Below are positions 55,640 through 64,000 of a DNA stretch of 64,000 nt, in pieces. The DNA is taken from contig NZ_BMMB01000004.1 in the NCBI RefSeq assembly GCF_014645615.1, positions 124,001-188,000 of the forward strand, read 5' to 3'. Made by a program: the position numbers and the translations under genes. A model generated the notes under the pieces. It had not been told where the DNA came from. It was given only the letters and a program-made list of their open reading frames with translations, and did not search any database. The stretch is from Paenibacillus hunanensis (GTDB lineage Bacteria; Bacillota; Bacilli; Paenibacillales; Paenibacillaceae). Within the stretch, counting starts at the first letter, position 1; each line of letters begins with the position of its first letter.

Positions 55640-56497
55640 ATGGCAGCAACAATTATTAGCGGTACACAGATTTCGCAGGAGATTCGTCAGGATATCAAGC
55701 AGGAAGTGGAAGCGATGAAGGCGCAGGGCTTTCAACCAGGTCTAGCGGTTGTGCTCGTGGGCGATGACCCGGCTTCCCATGTTTATGTACGCAATAAAGA
55801 GAAGGCTTGCCATGATCTGGGCTACTATTCGGAGGTTCACCGTCTGTCTGCGGACACGTCACAGGAGGAACTACTGGCCCTGGTCGATAAGCTGAACAAG
55901 CAGGATAATATTCATGGTATTCTCGTCCAGCTGCCATTGCCGAAGCAAATCGAGGAGAAGGCAGTCATCGACGCCATCTCTCCGCAAAAGGATGTGGACG
56001 GCTTCCATCCGATCAACGTCGGCAACTTGATGATCGGTGACGAAAGTCTGCTGCCATGTACACCAGCAGGTGTGATTGAAATGATCAAGCGTACCGGTAT
56101 TGAAATGTCCGGCAAGCATGCAGTCGTGATCGGTCGCAGTAATATCGTAGGTAAACCGGTATCGATGCTGCTGCAACGCGAAAATGCCACAGTTACAATG
56201 TGTCACTCGCGCACAGCGAACATGAAGGAGCTGACCCAGCAGGCGGATATTCTTGTTGTAGCAATCGGTCGTGCTAACTTTGTCGATGCTAGCTTTATCA
56301 AGCCGGGTGCTGTAGTGATTGACGTGGGGATGAACCGTTTGGACAACGGCAAATTAGCTGGCGATGTTGATTTTGAAAGTGCGAAGGAAGTATCCGGTCC
56401 GATCACTCCGGTTCCGGGTGGCGTAGGCCCAATGACAATCACAATGCTGATGAAAAACACGCTCGTCGCCGCGCGCCGTGCACACGGACTCAAGTAA
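55640..56497 (+). CDS. folD: Bifunctional methylenetetrahydrofolate dehydrogenase/cyclohydrolase
   Basis: This 285-residue protein has VYVRNKEKACHDLG, HGILVQLPLPKQI, the YYSEV active-site region with the conserved YVxxK lysine, VVIGRSNIVGKPVSMLL and PITPVPGGVGPMTITMLMKNT. It interconverts methylene-, methenyl- and formyl-tetrahydrofolate. The ATG at 55640 has AAAGGAG upstream. xseA follows after 14 bases. Confidence 0.97.
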   Translation: MAATIISGTQISQEIRQDIKQEVEAMKAQGFQPGLAVVLVGDDPASHVYVRNKEKACHDLGYYSEVHRLSADTSQEELLALVDKLNKQDNIHGILVQLPLPKQIEEKAVIDAISPQKDVDGFHPINVGNLMIGDESLLPCTPAGVIEMIKRTGIEMSGKHAVVIGRSNIVGKPVSMLLQRENATVTMCHSRTANMKELTQQADILVVAIGRANFVDASFIKPGAVVIDVGMNRLDNGKLAGDVDFESAKEVSGPITPVPGGVGPMTITMLMKNTLVAARRAHGLK

Positions 56498-56511
56498 GAA
56501 AGGAGACCGTT

Positions 56512-57897
56512 ATGTCGCAACAGCAGCGTATATACTCCATCAAGGAGATTAACAAATACATCCGGATGAAAATGGAGTCCGATTCGCTGCTCTCCGAAGT
56601 ATGGCTGAGGGGCGAAATCTCCAATTTCACTCACCATTCAAGCGGGCATATGTATTTTACATTAAAGGATGAAGGCAGTCGCATGAAGTCGATTATGTTT
56701 GCTTCGTACAATCAGCGGCTTCCTTTTATTCCAAAGGAAGGCACACGGGTCGTTGCTCGTGGCTATATTTCCGTTTATGAACGAGATGGACAGTATCAGT
56801 TTTATGCCACGCAGATGCAGCCGGATGGAATCGGCAGTCTGTATCTCGCTTACGAGCAGCTCAAGCAGAGGCTGGAGCAAGAAGGGTTATTTGACTCTTC
56901 ACGCAAGCGTGCGATTCCACAGTATCCAAAGGTTATCGGTGTAGTTACCTCGCCAACCGGCGCAGCTGTACGCGATGTAGTGATCACACTGCGTCGCCGC
57001 TACCCTGCCGTGAAAATTGTCGTATATCCTGTACTCGTACAGGGTAAGAGCGCGGCGCCTTCGGTTGTGAAGGCGATCCGCGATCTGAACCGAATGGGTG
57101 AAGCGGATGTGCTGATCGTTGGACGCGGTGGCGGTTCACTGGAAGAGCTGTGGGCATTTAACGAGGAAATGGTCGCTCGTGCGATTGCTGGCTCGCGTAT
57201 TCCGGTCATCTCGGCAGTCGGTCATGAAACGGACTTTACGATTGCTGATTTTGCCGCAGATTTGCGTGCAGCGACGCCAACAGCGGCAGCAGAGCTGGCA
57301 GTGCCGAATGTGAATGAGCTACGTGCACAGCTTGTACAGGTGCGCAGACAGCTCAAGCAAGGATTGCTGCGTCTGTCGCAGCGTCAGCGCGAGCGCTTAA
57401 CCCGTTTGCGTCGTTCGCCTGCTTTGCTGCATCCGAAGCGTCAGCTTGTGCAGCATATGACACGTCTGGATATGCTGGAGCGTCGATTGACGACAAGTTT
57501 ACAGCGACGCAGTCATATTCAGCGTGAGCGTCTTGGACGCATGAGTCAGCGTTTGGCTCGCCATAATCCACAGGAGCAGCTGATCTATGCTAAACGACGC
57601 ACAGACTCTGCACGTCGTCAGCTAGAGCTGCGCATGCAGCAGATTTTAAGACAAAAGCAGCAAAAGCTTGGTTTTGGTTTGAAGCAGCTGGATGCACTTA
57701 GCCCGCTCAAGGTGATGGCACGTGGATATAGTCTCGTTTATGACGAACCGGAACAGCAGCTGATCAAGTCGGTGAAGCAGGTTGAGCCGGGAGAAATGAT
57801 CAAAGTGAATCTACAGGATGGACAACTGCAATGTAATATATGGAGTATTAAGGAGGCGGACAACGATGGCGAAGGCAGCAAAGGAACAAGAGCTTAA
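56512..57897 (+). CDS. xseA: Exodeoxyribonuclease VII large subunit
   Basis: This 461-residue protein has an N-terminal OB fold (about 5-105; VWLRGEISNFTHHSSGHMYFTLKDE) and a catalytic domain with GVVTSPTGAAVRDV, VLIVGRGGGSLEELWAFNEE and PVISAVGHETDFTIADFAADLRAATPTAAAELA. A long coiled coil (about 270-400) follows, which binds XseB. It degrades single-stranded DNA. AAAGGAG precedes the ATG, and the end overlaps xseB by 32 bases. Confidence 0.97.
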   Translation: MSQQQRIYSIKEINKYIRMKMESDSLLSEVWLRGEISNFTHHSSGHMYFTLKDEGSRMKSIMFASYNQRLPFIPKEGTRVVARGYISVYERDGQYQFYATQMQPDGIGSLYLAYEQLKQRLEQEGLFDSSRKRAIPQYPKVIGVVTSPTGAAVRDVVITLRRRYPAVKIVVYPVLVQGKSAAPSVVKAIRDLNRMGEADVLIVGRGGGSLEELWAFNEEMVARAIAGSRIPVISAVGHETDFTIADFAADLRAATPTAAAELAVPNVNELRAQLVQVRRQLKQGLLRLSQRQRERLTRLRRSPALLHPKRQLVQHMTRLDMLERRLTTSLQRRSHIQRERLGRMSQRLARHNPQEQLIYAKRRTDSARRQLELRMQQILRQKQQKLGFGLKQLDALSPLKVMARGYSLVYDEPEQQLIKSVKQVEPGEMIKVNLQDGQLQCNIWSIKEADNDGEGSKGTRA

Positions 57898-58126
57898 TTT
57901 TGAACAGGCGATGGACCGGCTGGAGGAGATCGTCTCCGAATTGGAACATGGCGATGTGCCGCTGGAAAAAGCCATTGATCTTTTTCAGCAGGGCATGCAG
58001 CTATCCCAGGTATGCGGCTCGAAGCTGGAAGAGGTAGAACGCAAAATCGAAATGATCGTTGAAGAGGATGGAGAGCTACGCAAAAAGCCATTCCAATCTG
58101 CTGAAAGCGGTGAAGAGATTGAGTGA
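57866..58126 (+). CDS. xseB: Exodeoxyribonuclease VII small subunit
   Basis: This 86-residue helical protein has LNFEQAMDRLEEIVSELEHGDVPLEKAIDLFQQGMQLSQVC, the XseB signature. It starts at the ATG with AAGGAGG upstream inside xseA. Several XseB subunits decorate the XseA coiled coil. Its stop overlaps the likely ispA start (ATTGAGTGA). Confidence 0.95.
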   Translation: MAKAAKEQELNFEQAMDRLEEIVSELEHGDVPLEKAIDLFQQGMQLSQVCGSKLEEVERKIEMIVEEDGELRKKPFQSAESGEEIE

Positions 58127-59021
58127 GCGCCCGGAGCTAAAGCCATATATCCATGATATTTCGGTTCAAATGGAGCAGCAGCTACAAAGCTTCCTGCCTG
58201 CTGGATGGGATGTACCTAAGACGCTGACTGATTCGATGCTGTATTCACTTATGGCAGGCGGCAAGCGTCTACGTCCGGTATTTGTCATTGCTGCGGCTGA
58301 AGCGCTGGGTGGTAGCCGCGAAGCGGCTCTGCCTGTAGCTTGCGCTATAGAGATGGTACATACGTACTCACTCGTTCATGATGATTTGCCAGCGATGGAT
58401 GATGATGATTATCGTCGTGGTAAGCTGACCAATCATAAGGTATATGGAGAGGCAATGGCGATTCTAGCAGGAGATGCACTGCTCACACATGCCTTTTATG
58501 CAGCAACGGGCTGTACTGCCTTTGGTGTTGCACCGGAAGCCGCACTGGCGATTGTGCGTGATCTGGCAGAATATGCAGGTCCACGTGGGATGGTTGGTGG
58601 TCAGGTAGCGGATATGGAAGGCGAGCAGGGGATGACCGAGCTGGAGCAGCTGCGTTATATCCACCTGCACAAAACCGCGGATCTGTTCATGTTTTCCCTG
58701 ACAGCAGGAGCGAGAACGGCAGGAGCGACGGAGCAGCAACTGGATGCGCTACGACGCTTTGGCTCGGATATCGGACTTGCTTTCCAAATTCAGGATGACA
58801 TTCTCGATGTGATCGGCGATGAAGCGAAGCTGGGCAAAAAAACGCAAAGCGATAGCAAGCTGCAAAAGGTAACCTATCCGTACTTTATCGGTCTGGAGGC
58901 TTCCAAGCAGGAAGTCGAGCGTCTGACCGCAAGTGCGAAGGCAGCTTTACAGGAGGCGAATCTGAAGGATTCACGCCGTCTGGAAGAAATCGCAGATTAT
59001 CTGGTGCAACGCGACCATTAA
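58119..59021 (+). CDS. ispA: Polyprenyl synthetase, farnesyl diphosphate synthase type
   Basis: This protein of about 300 residues has MLYSLMAGGKRLRPVFVIAAAEALGG, the first aspartate-rich motif in HDDLPAMDDDDYRRGK, GMVGGQVADME, HKTADLF and the second motif FQIQDDILDVIGDE. It condenses IPP with DMAPP and GPP into farnesyl diphosphate. The start is uncertain: TTG at 58119 has GGTGA 5 bases upstream and overlaps the xseB stop, while GTG at 58110 has no ribosome binding site. The order xseA-xseB-ispA-dxs matches Bacillus. Confidence 0.93.
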   Translation: MSERPELKPYIHDISVQMEQQLQSFLPAGWDVPKTLTDSMLYSLMAGGKRLRPVFVIAAAEALGGSREAALPVACAIEMVHTYSLVHDDLPAMDDDDYRRGKLTNHKVYGEAMAILAGDALLTHAFYAATGCTAFGVAPEAALAIVRDLAEYAGPRGMVGGQVADMEGEQGMTELEQLRYIHLHKTADLFMFSLTAGARTAGATEQQLDALRRFGSDIGLAFQIQDDILDVIGDEAKLGKKTQSDSKLQKVTYPYFIGLEASKQEVERLTASAKAALQEANLKDSRRLEEIADYLVQRDH

Positions 59022-59095
59022 TGGTTACGTATAGCCATCAGGATTTATTTTAGCAATTCATGATATCAGGCATGCGTCAGCACGCAGATTGAAGA

Positions 59096-59173
59096 AACGG
59101 ATAACGCATAACTAAGGTAGCAGAAGCTTCGTAGTGATACGATAACCTGCTATTTATGGGCGTTTATCCGTTA
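59096..59173. repeat. Long imperfect hairpin between ispA and dxs
   Basis: ACGGATAACGCATAA and TTATGGGCGTTTATCCGT pair with one bulge, and TAGCAG/CTGCTA pairs inside. It may end the ispA transcript or shape the dxs leader. It lacks a T-run. Confidence 0.55.
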
Positions 59174-59300
59174 TCTGTGTTGGAATGACCTTTATGCTGT
59201 ATGTGATGTGTACTTGATCTATACCTGTGATCGTATAGGCCGTACATGAGCTATTATCGTTGTAAAATGGCTCTTGAGTTAGTCCTATAATAGAGCGGAT

Positions 59301-59329
59301 TTCGTAAACGAACCTGCTTGTGGTATAGT
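59301..59329 (+). promoter_or_regulatory. Candidate dxs promoter
   Basis: TTCGTA (59301-59306), a 17-base spacer and TGGTATAGT, an extended -10 (59321-59329), lie 100 bases before dxs. Confidence 0.4.
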
Positions 59330-59428
59330 GGATAGTAATATAAAACGTAGAATCATGAATTGTATTATTTTGGCATGTAAACAACATTTGAGCGCCGGGG
59401 GGCGTTCAAAGGAAAGCGGGGAAATGGT

Positions 59429-61330
59429 GTGCTGCTTCCACAGATTCATCAACCAAGTGATCTCAAAGATTTGACAACAGAACAGTTAACCGTGCTGGCA
59501 GGAGAGATTCGCCAGTTTCTGATCGAGAAATTATCAGCAACCGGCGGTCACCTGGCTTCCAATCTGGGCGTAGTGGAGCTTACGCTTGCTCTGCATTATC
59601 TGTATGACAGTCCGAAGGACAAATTTATTTTTGATGTTGGTCATCAGGCGTATGTACACAAAATTTTGACCGGACGCATGGATCGCTTTGATACATTGCG
59701 TAAATACAAGGGCCTGTGCGGCTTTGTAAAGCGTAATGAAAGCGAGCATGATGTGTGGGAAGCCGGACACAGCAGTACATCACTATCGGCAGCGATGGGG
59801 ATGGCGCTTGCACGTGACTTCAAAAAAGAAGATAACAAGGTCGTTGCAGTCATCGGTGACGGCGCACTTACTGGAGGTATGGCGTTTGAAGCGCTTAACC
59901 ATATCGGACATGAGCAGCGCAAGCTGACCGTTGTACTGAACGATAATGAAATGTCGATTGCGCCTAACGTTGGCGCCATGCATAAATATCTGGGTAAAAT
60001 TCGCTCGGATAAAGGCTATCTGCGTGCGAAGGATGAAGTAGAGCAACTGCTCAAAAAAATCCCGGCTATCGGCGGCAAAATTGCCAAGACAGCGGAAAAG
60101 CTCAAGGATTCACTTAAATACGCTATGGTATCTGGCATTCTGTTTGAGGAGCTGGGCTTCACGTATTTCGGACCGATCGACGGTCATGATTTACCGAAGC
60201 TATTGGAAACGTTCCATCAAGCAGACAATGTAGATGGCCCCGTACTAATCCATGTGGTCACGATCAAAGGTAAAGGCTACCTGCCTGCCGAAGCCGATTC
60301 ATACAAATGGCATGGCATTACGCCATACAAAATTGAATCTGGTCAGGTGGTAAAAGCCGCTGGTAATCCAATGTATACCGAAGTGTTCGGCAAAACATTG
60401 ATCGAGCTTGCAGAGCAGGACGAGCGTATCGTTGCGGTTACGCCTGCGATGCCAGGGGGTTCAGGCTTATTCCCATTTGCGGATCGCTTCCCTGAGCGTA
60501 TGATTGATGTCGGTATTGCAGAGCAGCATGCGGCAACACTGTGCGCAGCAATGGCGATGGAAGGCATGAAGCCTGTCTATGCGGTTTATTCTACATTTAT
60601 GCAGCGTGCATATGATCAGATCGTGCATGACATCTGTCGTCACAATGCGAATGTGATGTTTGCGATTGACCGTGCAGGCTTTGTAGGTGCCGATGGTGAA
60701 ACGCATCAGGGTGTATACGATGTTGCCTTTATGCGTCATATCCCGAATATAGTGATCATGATGCCGAAGGATGAAAACGAATTGCGCCATATGATGAAGA
60801 CGGCGCTGGAATACAATGATGGACCAATCGCTTATCGTTATCCACGAATTAACGGTCTGGGTGTACCGCTGGATCAACAGCTCACACCGATCCCGATCGG
60901 ACAATGGGAAAAGGTACGCGAAGGCGATAACTATGCGATTCTTGCTTCTGGCCCGATGGTACAGATGGGAGTCGAGGTTGCCGAGGAACTCAAGCGTGAT
61001 GGCATGAATGTAGCGGTAGTCAATGCGCGCTTTATGAAGCCGCTTGATGAGGAAATGCTACTCGATCTGGCAGCACGTGGTACACGTATGCTGGTCGTCG
61101 AGGAAGTTTCCCAGGCAGGCAGTATGGGTAGCGCTGTACTAGAATTCTATGCAGCACGTGGTCTTCACGATGTTACAGTGGGCTTGATGGGTATTCCAGA
61201 TGAATTCATCGAACATGGTAGCATCAAGGATCAGCAGCGCGAAGCAGGGCTGACACCGGAAAATATTGCCGAATCGCTCAAGGCGCTTGCCCCAGGACAG
61301 GCGTGGACATTTCAGAAAAATTCGGTGTAA
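59429..61330 (+). CDS. dxs: 1-deoxy-D-xylulose-5-phosphate synthase
   Basis: This 633-residue transketolase-like enzyme has [32 protein letters not shown], the thiamine diphosphate motif [15 protein letters not shown] (about 143-157) with a following NDNEMSI, and the C-terminal domain [15 protein letters not shown] with [15 protein letters not shown]. It makes the first intermediate of the MEP isoprenoid pathway from pyruvate and glyceraldehyde 3-phosphate, supplying ispA upstream. The start is GTG; GCGGGGAAATGG precedes it. Confidence 0.97.
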   Translation: MLLPQIHQPSDLKDLTTEQLTVLAGEIRQFLIEKLSATGGHLASNLGVVELTLALHYLYDSPKDKFIFDVGHQAYVHKILTGRMDRFDTLRKYKGLCGFVKRNESEHDVWEAGHSSTSLSAAMGMALARDFKKEDNKVVAVIGDGALTGGMAFEALNHIGHEQRKLTVVLNDNEMSIAPNVGAMHKYLGKIRSDKGYLRAKDEVEQLLKKIPAIGGKIAKTAEKLKDSLKYAMVSGILFEELGFTYFGPIDGHDLPKLLETFHQADNVDGPVLIHVVTIKGKGYLPAEADSYKWHGITPYKIESGQVVKAAGNPMYTEVFGKTLIELAEQDERIVAVTPAMPGGSGLFPFADRFPERMIDVGIAEQHAATLCAAMAMEGMKPVYAVYSTFMQRAYDQIVHDICRHNANVMFAIDRAGFVGADGETHQGVYDVAFMRHIPNIVIMMPKDENELRHMMKTALEYNDGPIAYRYPRINGLGVPLDQQLTPIPIGQWEKVREGDNYAILASGPMVQMGVEVAEELKRDGMNVAVVNARFMKPLDEEMLLDLAARGTRMLVVEEVSQAGSMGSAVLEFYAARGLHDVTVGLMGIPDEFIEHGSIKDQQREAGLTPENIAESLKALAPGQAWTFQKNSV

Positions 61331-61346
61331 TGATTAAATGAACCAG

Positions 61347-61390
61347 GCAGCGAAGCGGGAAGTTTCATTTTCCGCTTCGTTTGCTGTTTA
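61347..61390 (+). terminator. Weak hairpin after dxs
   Basis: AGCGAAGCGG and CCGCTTCGTT pair around a loop of 13 bases, with T-rich but interrupted sequence after it. Confidence 0.5.
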
Positions 61391-61485
61391 CACCCCTGCT
61401 TATAGCTCTTATCATCGTTTAATGACAGTATGATAAGGAAGCAAAGCAGTGTCTAAAAATACGGAATCCGTACAGGAGATAACCT

Positions 61486-62337
61486 ATGGCAAGTGATAAA
61501 GAACGTCTTGACGTCCTGCTCGTCGAGCAAGGCTATTATGAAAGCAGGGAAAAAGCAAAAGCGGCTGTGATGGCAGGTCTTGTCTATGGCGGCACAGAGC
61601 GTCTGGAAAAGCCAGGTATGAAAATTCCACGCGATACAGCGCTAAATGTAAAGGGCTCTGTGCATCCGTATGTAAGTCGCGGTGGCTTAAAGCTGGAAAA
61701 GGCGCTTCAGCATTTTGGGATTGAAATGGAAGGACGTACCATGCTGGATATCGGCTCGTCTACGGGCGGATTCACGGATTGTGCGCTTCAGCATGGTGCC
61801 TCTTACGTGTATGCAATTGATGTTGGCTACAATCAGCTAGATTGGTCGTTACGCAATCATCCACAGGTGCATGTGATGGAGCGGACGAATTTCCGCTATA
61901 TGACTCCAGATCAATTGGAAGATGCTACGCCTAACTTTGCCAGCATTGATGTGTCTTTTATTTCACTGCGTCTGATGCTACCACCGCTGAAGGAGCTATT
62001 ATCTCGTCCTGCGGATGTCGCGGCACTAATCAAGCCACAATTCGAGGCTGGACGTGAAAAAGTAGGGAAAACAGGCGTCGTGCGCGATCCAAAGGTTCAC
62101 CAGGAGGTACTGGAGCATGTGCTTGGCTTCGCAAAGGAGATCGGGTATGAACTGCGTGGACTCACCTTTTCACCAATTACAGGTGGAGAAGGCAATATCG
62201 AGTTCCTGGCGCACTGGCATTTACCTGCCGAGGGTGAAGTACTGGAGCCGATCCCTGAACTGGCTGATTTAAGCGAGCTGGCTGCACGAACCGCGGCTGA
62301 AGCGTCACATCGTTTTCGTGGTGGTACAGCTAAGTAG
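61486..62337 (+). CDS. tlyA: TlyA family S4/FtsJ-type rRNA methyltransferase
   Basis: This 283-residue protein has an N-terminal S4 RNA-binding domain (about 7-65; RLDVLLVEQGYYESREKAKAAVMAGLVYG) and an FtsJ-like methyltransferase domain: MLDIGSSTGGFTDCALQHGA for SAM, FASIDVSFISLRLMLPPL and ALIKPQFEAGREKV. Relatives methylate 16S and 23S rRNA 2'-hydroxyls, and haemolysin is an older name. In Bacillus the gene is yqxC, between dxs and ahrC, as here. GGAGATAACC precedes the ATG. Confidence 0.95.
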   Translation: MASDKERLDVLLVEQGYYESREKAKAAVMAGLVYGGTERLEKPGMKIPRDTALNVKGSVHPYVSRGGLKLEKALQHFGIEMEGRTMLDIGSSTGGFTDCALQHGASYVYAIDVGYNQLDWSLRNHPQVHVMERTNFRYMTPDQLEDATPNFASIDVSFISLRLMLPPLKELLSRPADVAALIKPQFEAGREKVGKTGVVRDPKVHQEVLEHVLGFAKEIGYELRGLTFSPITGGEGNIEFLAHWHLPAEGEVLEPIPELADLSELAARTAAEASHRFRGGTAK

Positions 62338-62515
62338 TGATGAAAGCTACAGCATATAATAAAACTTATGATGTGATATTGTATCGGGTCGATATGACGT
62401 ACGGTTAGACGTGGTATAAAGCGACGTAGAATAGTACATCGTACAATACGCCGCCTAAAATGATGATGTTAATATCCATTACAATGATAATGAGAGCATG
62501 TGCAAGCGATACGAG

Positions 62516-62560
62516 AAAAGACCTGCACTGGCAGCGTTGCAGCCTGCCGCAGGTCTTTTG
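62516..62560 (+). terminator. Terminator after tlyA
   Basis: AAAAGACCTGC and GCAGGTCTTTT form an 11-bp stem around 22 bases with inner GGCAG/CTGCC. It separates tlyA from the ahrC-recN unit. The minus-strand ORF here is not called. Confidence 0.88.
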
Positions 62561-62644
62561 GCTTGTATAGAGCTGAATGTATAGCTGGCAATGATGTGGT
62601 ACACCCGATCGCAATGAATTTTCGATCAAAACTCAATTTGGCTA

Positions 62645-62689
62645 TTGATTTACGAACAGATATTCCTATATAATGAGAACGAACGTTCC
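62645..62689 (+). promoter_or_regulatory. ahrC-recN promoter with two LexA-like boxes
   Basis: TTGATT (62645-62650), an 18-base spacer and TATAAT (62669-62674) form the promoter. CGAACAGATATTCC (62653-62666) lies between them and AGAACGAACGTTCC (62676-62689) follows the -10. Each differs by one base from the Bacillus LexA consensus CGAACRNRYGTTYC. It would give an SOS-controlled unit. Confidence 0.55.
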
Positions 62690-62851
62690 TCCTGTCTGGC
62701 TCATCCAGTCAGCGTTTGGACTCTTCCGTTCTTGGTGTTACAATAGGGTAATGTGCGATGCCACGTTGATGATCGATAGCAAAGCAGGTTATTTTCCAAT
62801 TTTCAAGGTCGAAAAGGAATATACCTGCATAATAACGAATAATTATAGAGT

Positions 62852-62868
62852 CTGTTCTATACGAACAG
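62852..62868. promoter_or_regulatory. Palindrome CTGTTC-N5-GAACAG before ahrC
   Basis: Perfect 6-base arms around TATAC lie 73 bases before the ahrC ATG. The AT-rich AACGAATAATTATA at 62834-62847 just upstream resembles an ARG box, so ArgR autocontrol is possible. Confidence 0.35.
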
Positions 62869-62940
62869 CTGATATTATCTATTCGCCACAGCGATCATTT
62901 GCATGATTATGATAGAGCATACTACCAAGCGGAGGTCTTT

Positions 62941-63390
62941 ATGAAGGGACAGCGACATATTAAAATTCGAGAAATTATTACACATCAGGATATTGAAACC
63001 CAGGACGATCTGGTTGAAGCATTGCGTCAAGCAGGCTTCCAGGTAACGCAGGCAACGGTATCCCGGGATATCAAAGAACTTTTACTGATTAAAATTCCGA
63101 CAGATGACGGAAGATATAAATATTCCTTGCCAACCGATCAACGCTACAATCCAGTGCAAAAGCTGAAGCGTGCACTGGTGGACAATTTTCTACAGATCGA
63201 TTTTACAAACAATCTGGTTGTGATGAAGTGCCTTCCGGGTACAGCCAATTCCATTGCTTCACTCGTGGATAGTATGGAATGGCCGCAAATTATGGGTACG
63301 ATATCGGGTGACGATACGATGCTGATCATTTGCCGTACGGAGAGCGATAGCCAGAAAGTAATCGAACAGATTATGGGCTTTATTTCCTGA
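62941..63390 (+). CDS. ahrC: Arginine repressor ArgR/AhrC
   Basis: This 149-residue protein has an N-terminal winged helix ([40 protein letters not shown]) and a C-terminal hexamer domain with [34 protein letters not shown], in which the Asp pair binds arginine. It represses arginine synthesis and activates catabolism. I chose the ATG at 62941 with GGAGG 5 bases upstream. recN follows after about 140 bases, as in Bacillus. Confidence 0.96.
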   Translation: MKGQRHIKIREIITHQDIETQDDLVEALRQAGFQVTQATVSRDIKELLLIKIPTDDGRYKYSLPTDQRYNPVQKLKRALVDNFLQIDFTNNLVVMKCLPGTANSIASLVDSMEWPQIMGTISGDDTMLIICRTESDSQKVIEQIMGFIS

Positions 63391-63532
63391 GATAGAGGAT
63401 AAGCTCCTTCTGTTGTGATCGTAACGTCGATACAGCCAAGACTTATTCTGGTGTTAGCTGACTGTAGAGCTTGTGTCCGGTTTCGTTTGAAGCGGGGTCA
63501 AACAGTCTTTTATACGAGAAGGAGTGAGCTCC

Positions 63533-64000
63533 ATGCTAGTTATGCTGAGCATCAAAAACCTGGCTGTTATTGAAGAAATCGACGTTTACTTTCACAAAGG
63601 ATTCCATGTACTGAGCGGTGAAACCGGTGCAGGTAAATCCATCATCATAGATGCGCTCGGTCTGATTGCAGGCGGAAGAAGCTCAGCGGAGATTGTCCGC
63701 TACGGTTGTGACAAATCGGAGATGGAAGCTCTGTTCGAGCTGCGTTCCACTCACCCGGTCTGGTCAACACTTGCACGATTGGGGATTCAGGGCACAGCAG
63801 AGGAGCATCTGGTTATTCGCCGCGAGGTAACGAGCAGCGGTAAAAGCACTGCGCGGATTAACGGCCAACTGGTGAATCTGTCTATGCTACGTGAAGTAGG
63901 CGAACAGCTCGTCAACATTCATGGTCAGCACGAGCACCAATCATTAATGAAGCCAGAGCGCCATCTAGGCTTGCTAGATACATTTGCCGATGTAAAAATC
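63533..64000 (+). CDS. recN: DNA repair protein RecN (3' end outside window)
   Basis: The visible 156 residues start MLVMLSIKNLAVIEEIDVYF and hold the Walker A motif GETGAGKS at 29-36 and INGQLVNLSMLREVGEQLVNIHGQHEHQSLM. These are hallmarks of RecN, an SMC-like ATPase that gathers broken DNA ends. AAGGAGTGA precedes the ATG by 5 bases. The gene runs off the window and lacks its coiled coil and C-terminal ATPase half here. LexA-like boxes upstream of ahrC may control it. Confidence 0.95.
   Translation, partial: MLVMLSIKNLAVIEEIDVYFHKGFHVLSGETGAGKSIIIDALGLIAGGRSSAEIVRYGCDKSEMEALFELRSTHPVWSTLARLGIQGTAEEHLVIRREVTSSGKSTARINGQLVNLSMLREVGEQLVNIHGQHEHQSLMKPERHLGLLDTFADVKI

Noticed and set aside
62405..62629. 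Minus-strand ORF after tlyA
   Set aside because: It overlaps the tlyA terminator and has no ribosome binding site or family pattern.

Overview
The window reads as a contiguous chromosomal segment of a Gram-positive, low-to-mid GC member of the Bacillales, most likely Paenibacillus or a close relative. Evidence: strong AGGAGG-type ribosome binding sites with frequent TTG/GTG starts; Bacillus-type regulators (AbrB, MntR, Zur, HxlR, an Fnr with a C-terminal cysteine cluster); a T-box before metS; a yybP-ykoY manganese riboswitch; and the conserved block yqhP-yqhQ / pepQ(yqhT)-efp ... accB-accC-asp23-amaP-DUF2273-nusB-folD-xseA-xseB-ispA-dxs-tlyA-ahrC-recN. The genus assignment is inference; there is no rRNA in the window.

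Layout. 1-8.3 kb: the end of an EAL-domain protein, a YitT-type membrane protein behind an elaborate leader, an MFS exporter whose stop codon lies in a 13-copy octamer repeat, an RNA 2'-phosphotransferase, a luciferase-like oxidoreductase, and the hxlAB/hxlR formaldehyde (ribulose monophosphate) module. 8.5-17 kb: a large AT-rich EzrA-like coiled-coil membrane protein of unknown role, MsrAB, a Mn-riboswitch-controlled TerC protein, several small conserved genes and AbrB. 17-23.4 kb: an AraC regulator divergent from a five-gene sugar cluster (two Gfo/Idh/MocA dehydrogenases, two TIM-barrel isomerases, one ThuA protein), probably acting on oxidised (3-keto) sugars or glycosides. 23.7-34.3 kb: a uracil-DNA-glycosylase-like protein, a second HxlR-type regulator, then an anaerobic module in which Fnr faces adhE, followed by pflB-pflA. 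Perfect Fnr boxes centre at about -41.5 of adhE and pflB. Between adhE and pflB sits a 2 kb island with a cas-less I-C-type CRISPR array bracketed by inverted copies of a palindromic MITE-like element. 34.5-45 kb: NagZ, a secreted copper-amine-oxidase-N/PKD protein, zur-yidD, T-box-metS, mntR and a secreted GHL10 protein. 45-64 kb: the housekeeping block named above.

Most notable points: (1) a leader before the yitT-like gene with two tiny ORFs and four mutually exclusive pairing segments, typical of attenuation; (2) the orphan CRISPR array between inverted repeats, with a flipped-looking terminal repeat; (3) a modular repeat family with further copies at 50.9 and 54.8 kb; (4) the spoIIIA sporulation operon is absent from its usual place between efp and accB, which instead holds an aspartate kinase, a VOC protein and one copy of the repeat; (5) candidate operators, including a FadR/TetR-like palindrome on the mntR promoter, LexA-like boxes on the ahrC-recN promoter, and an Fnr box over the fnr start site.

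Limits: all calls come from reading the sequence and recalled family knowledge. No searches, folding or alignments were run.
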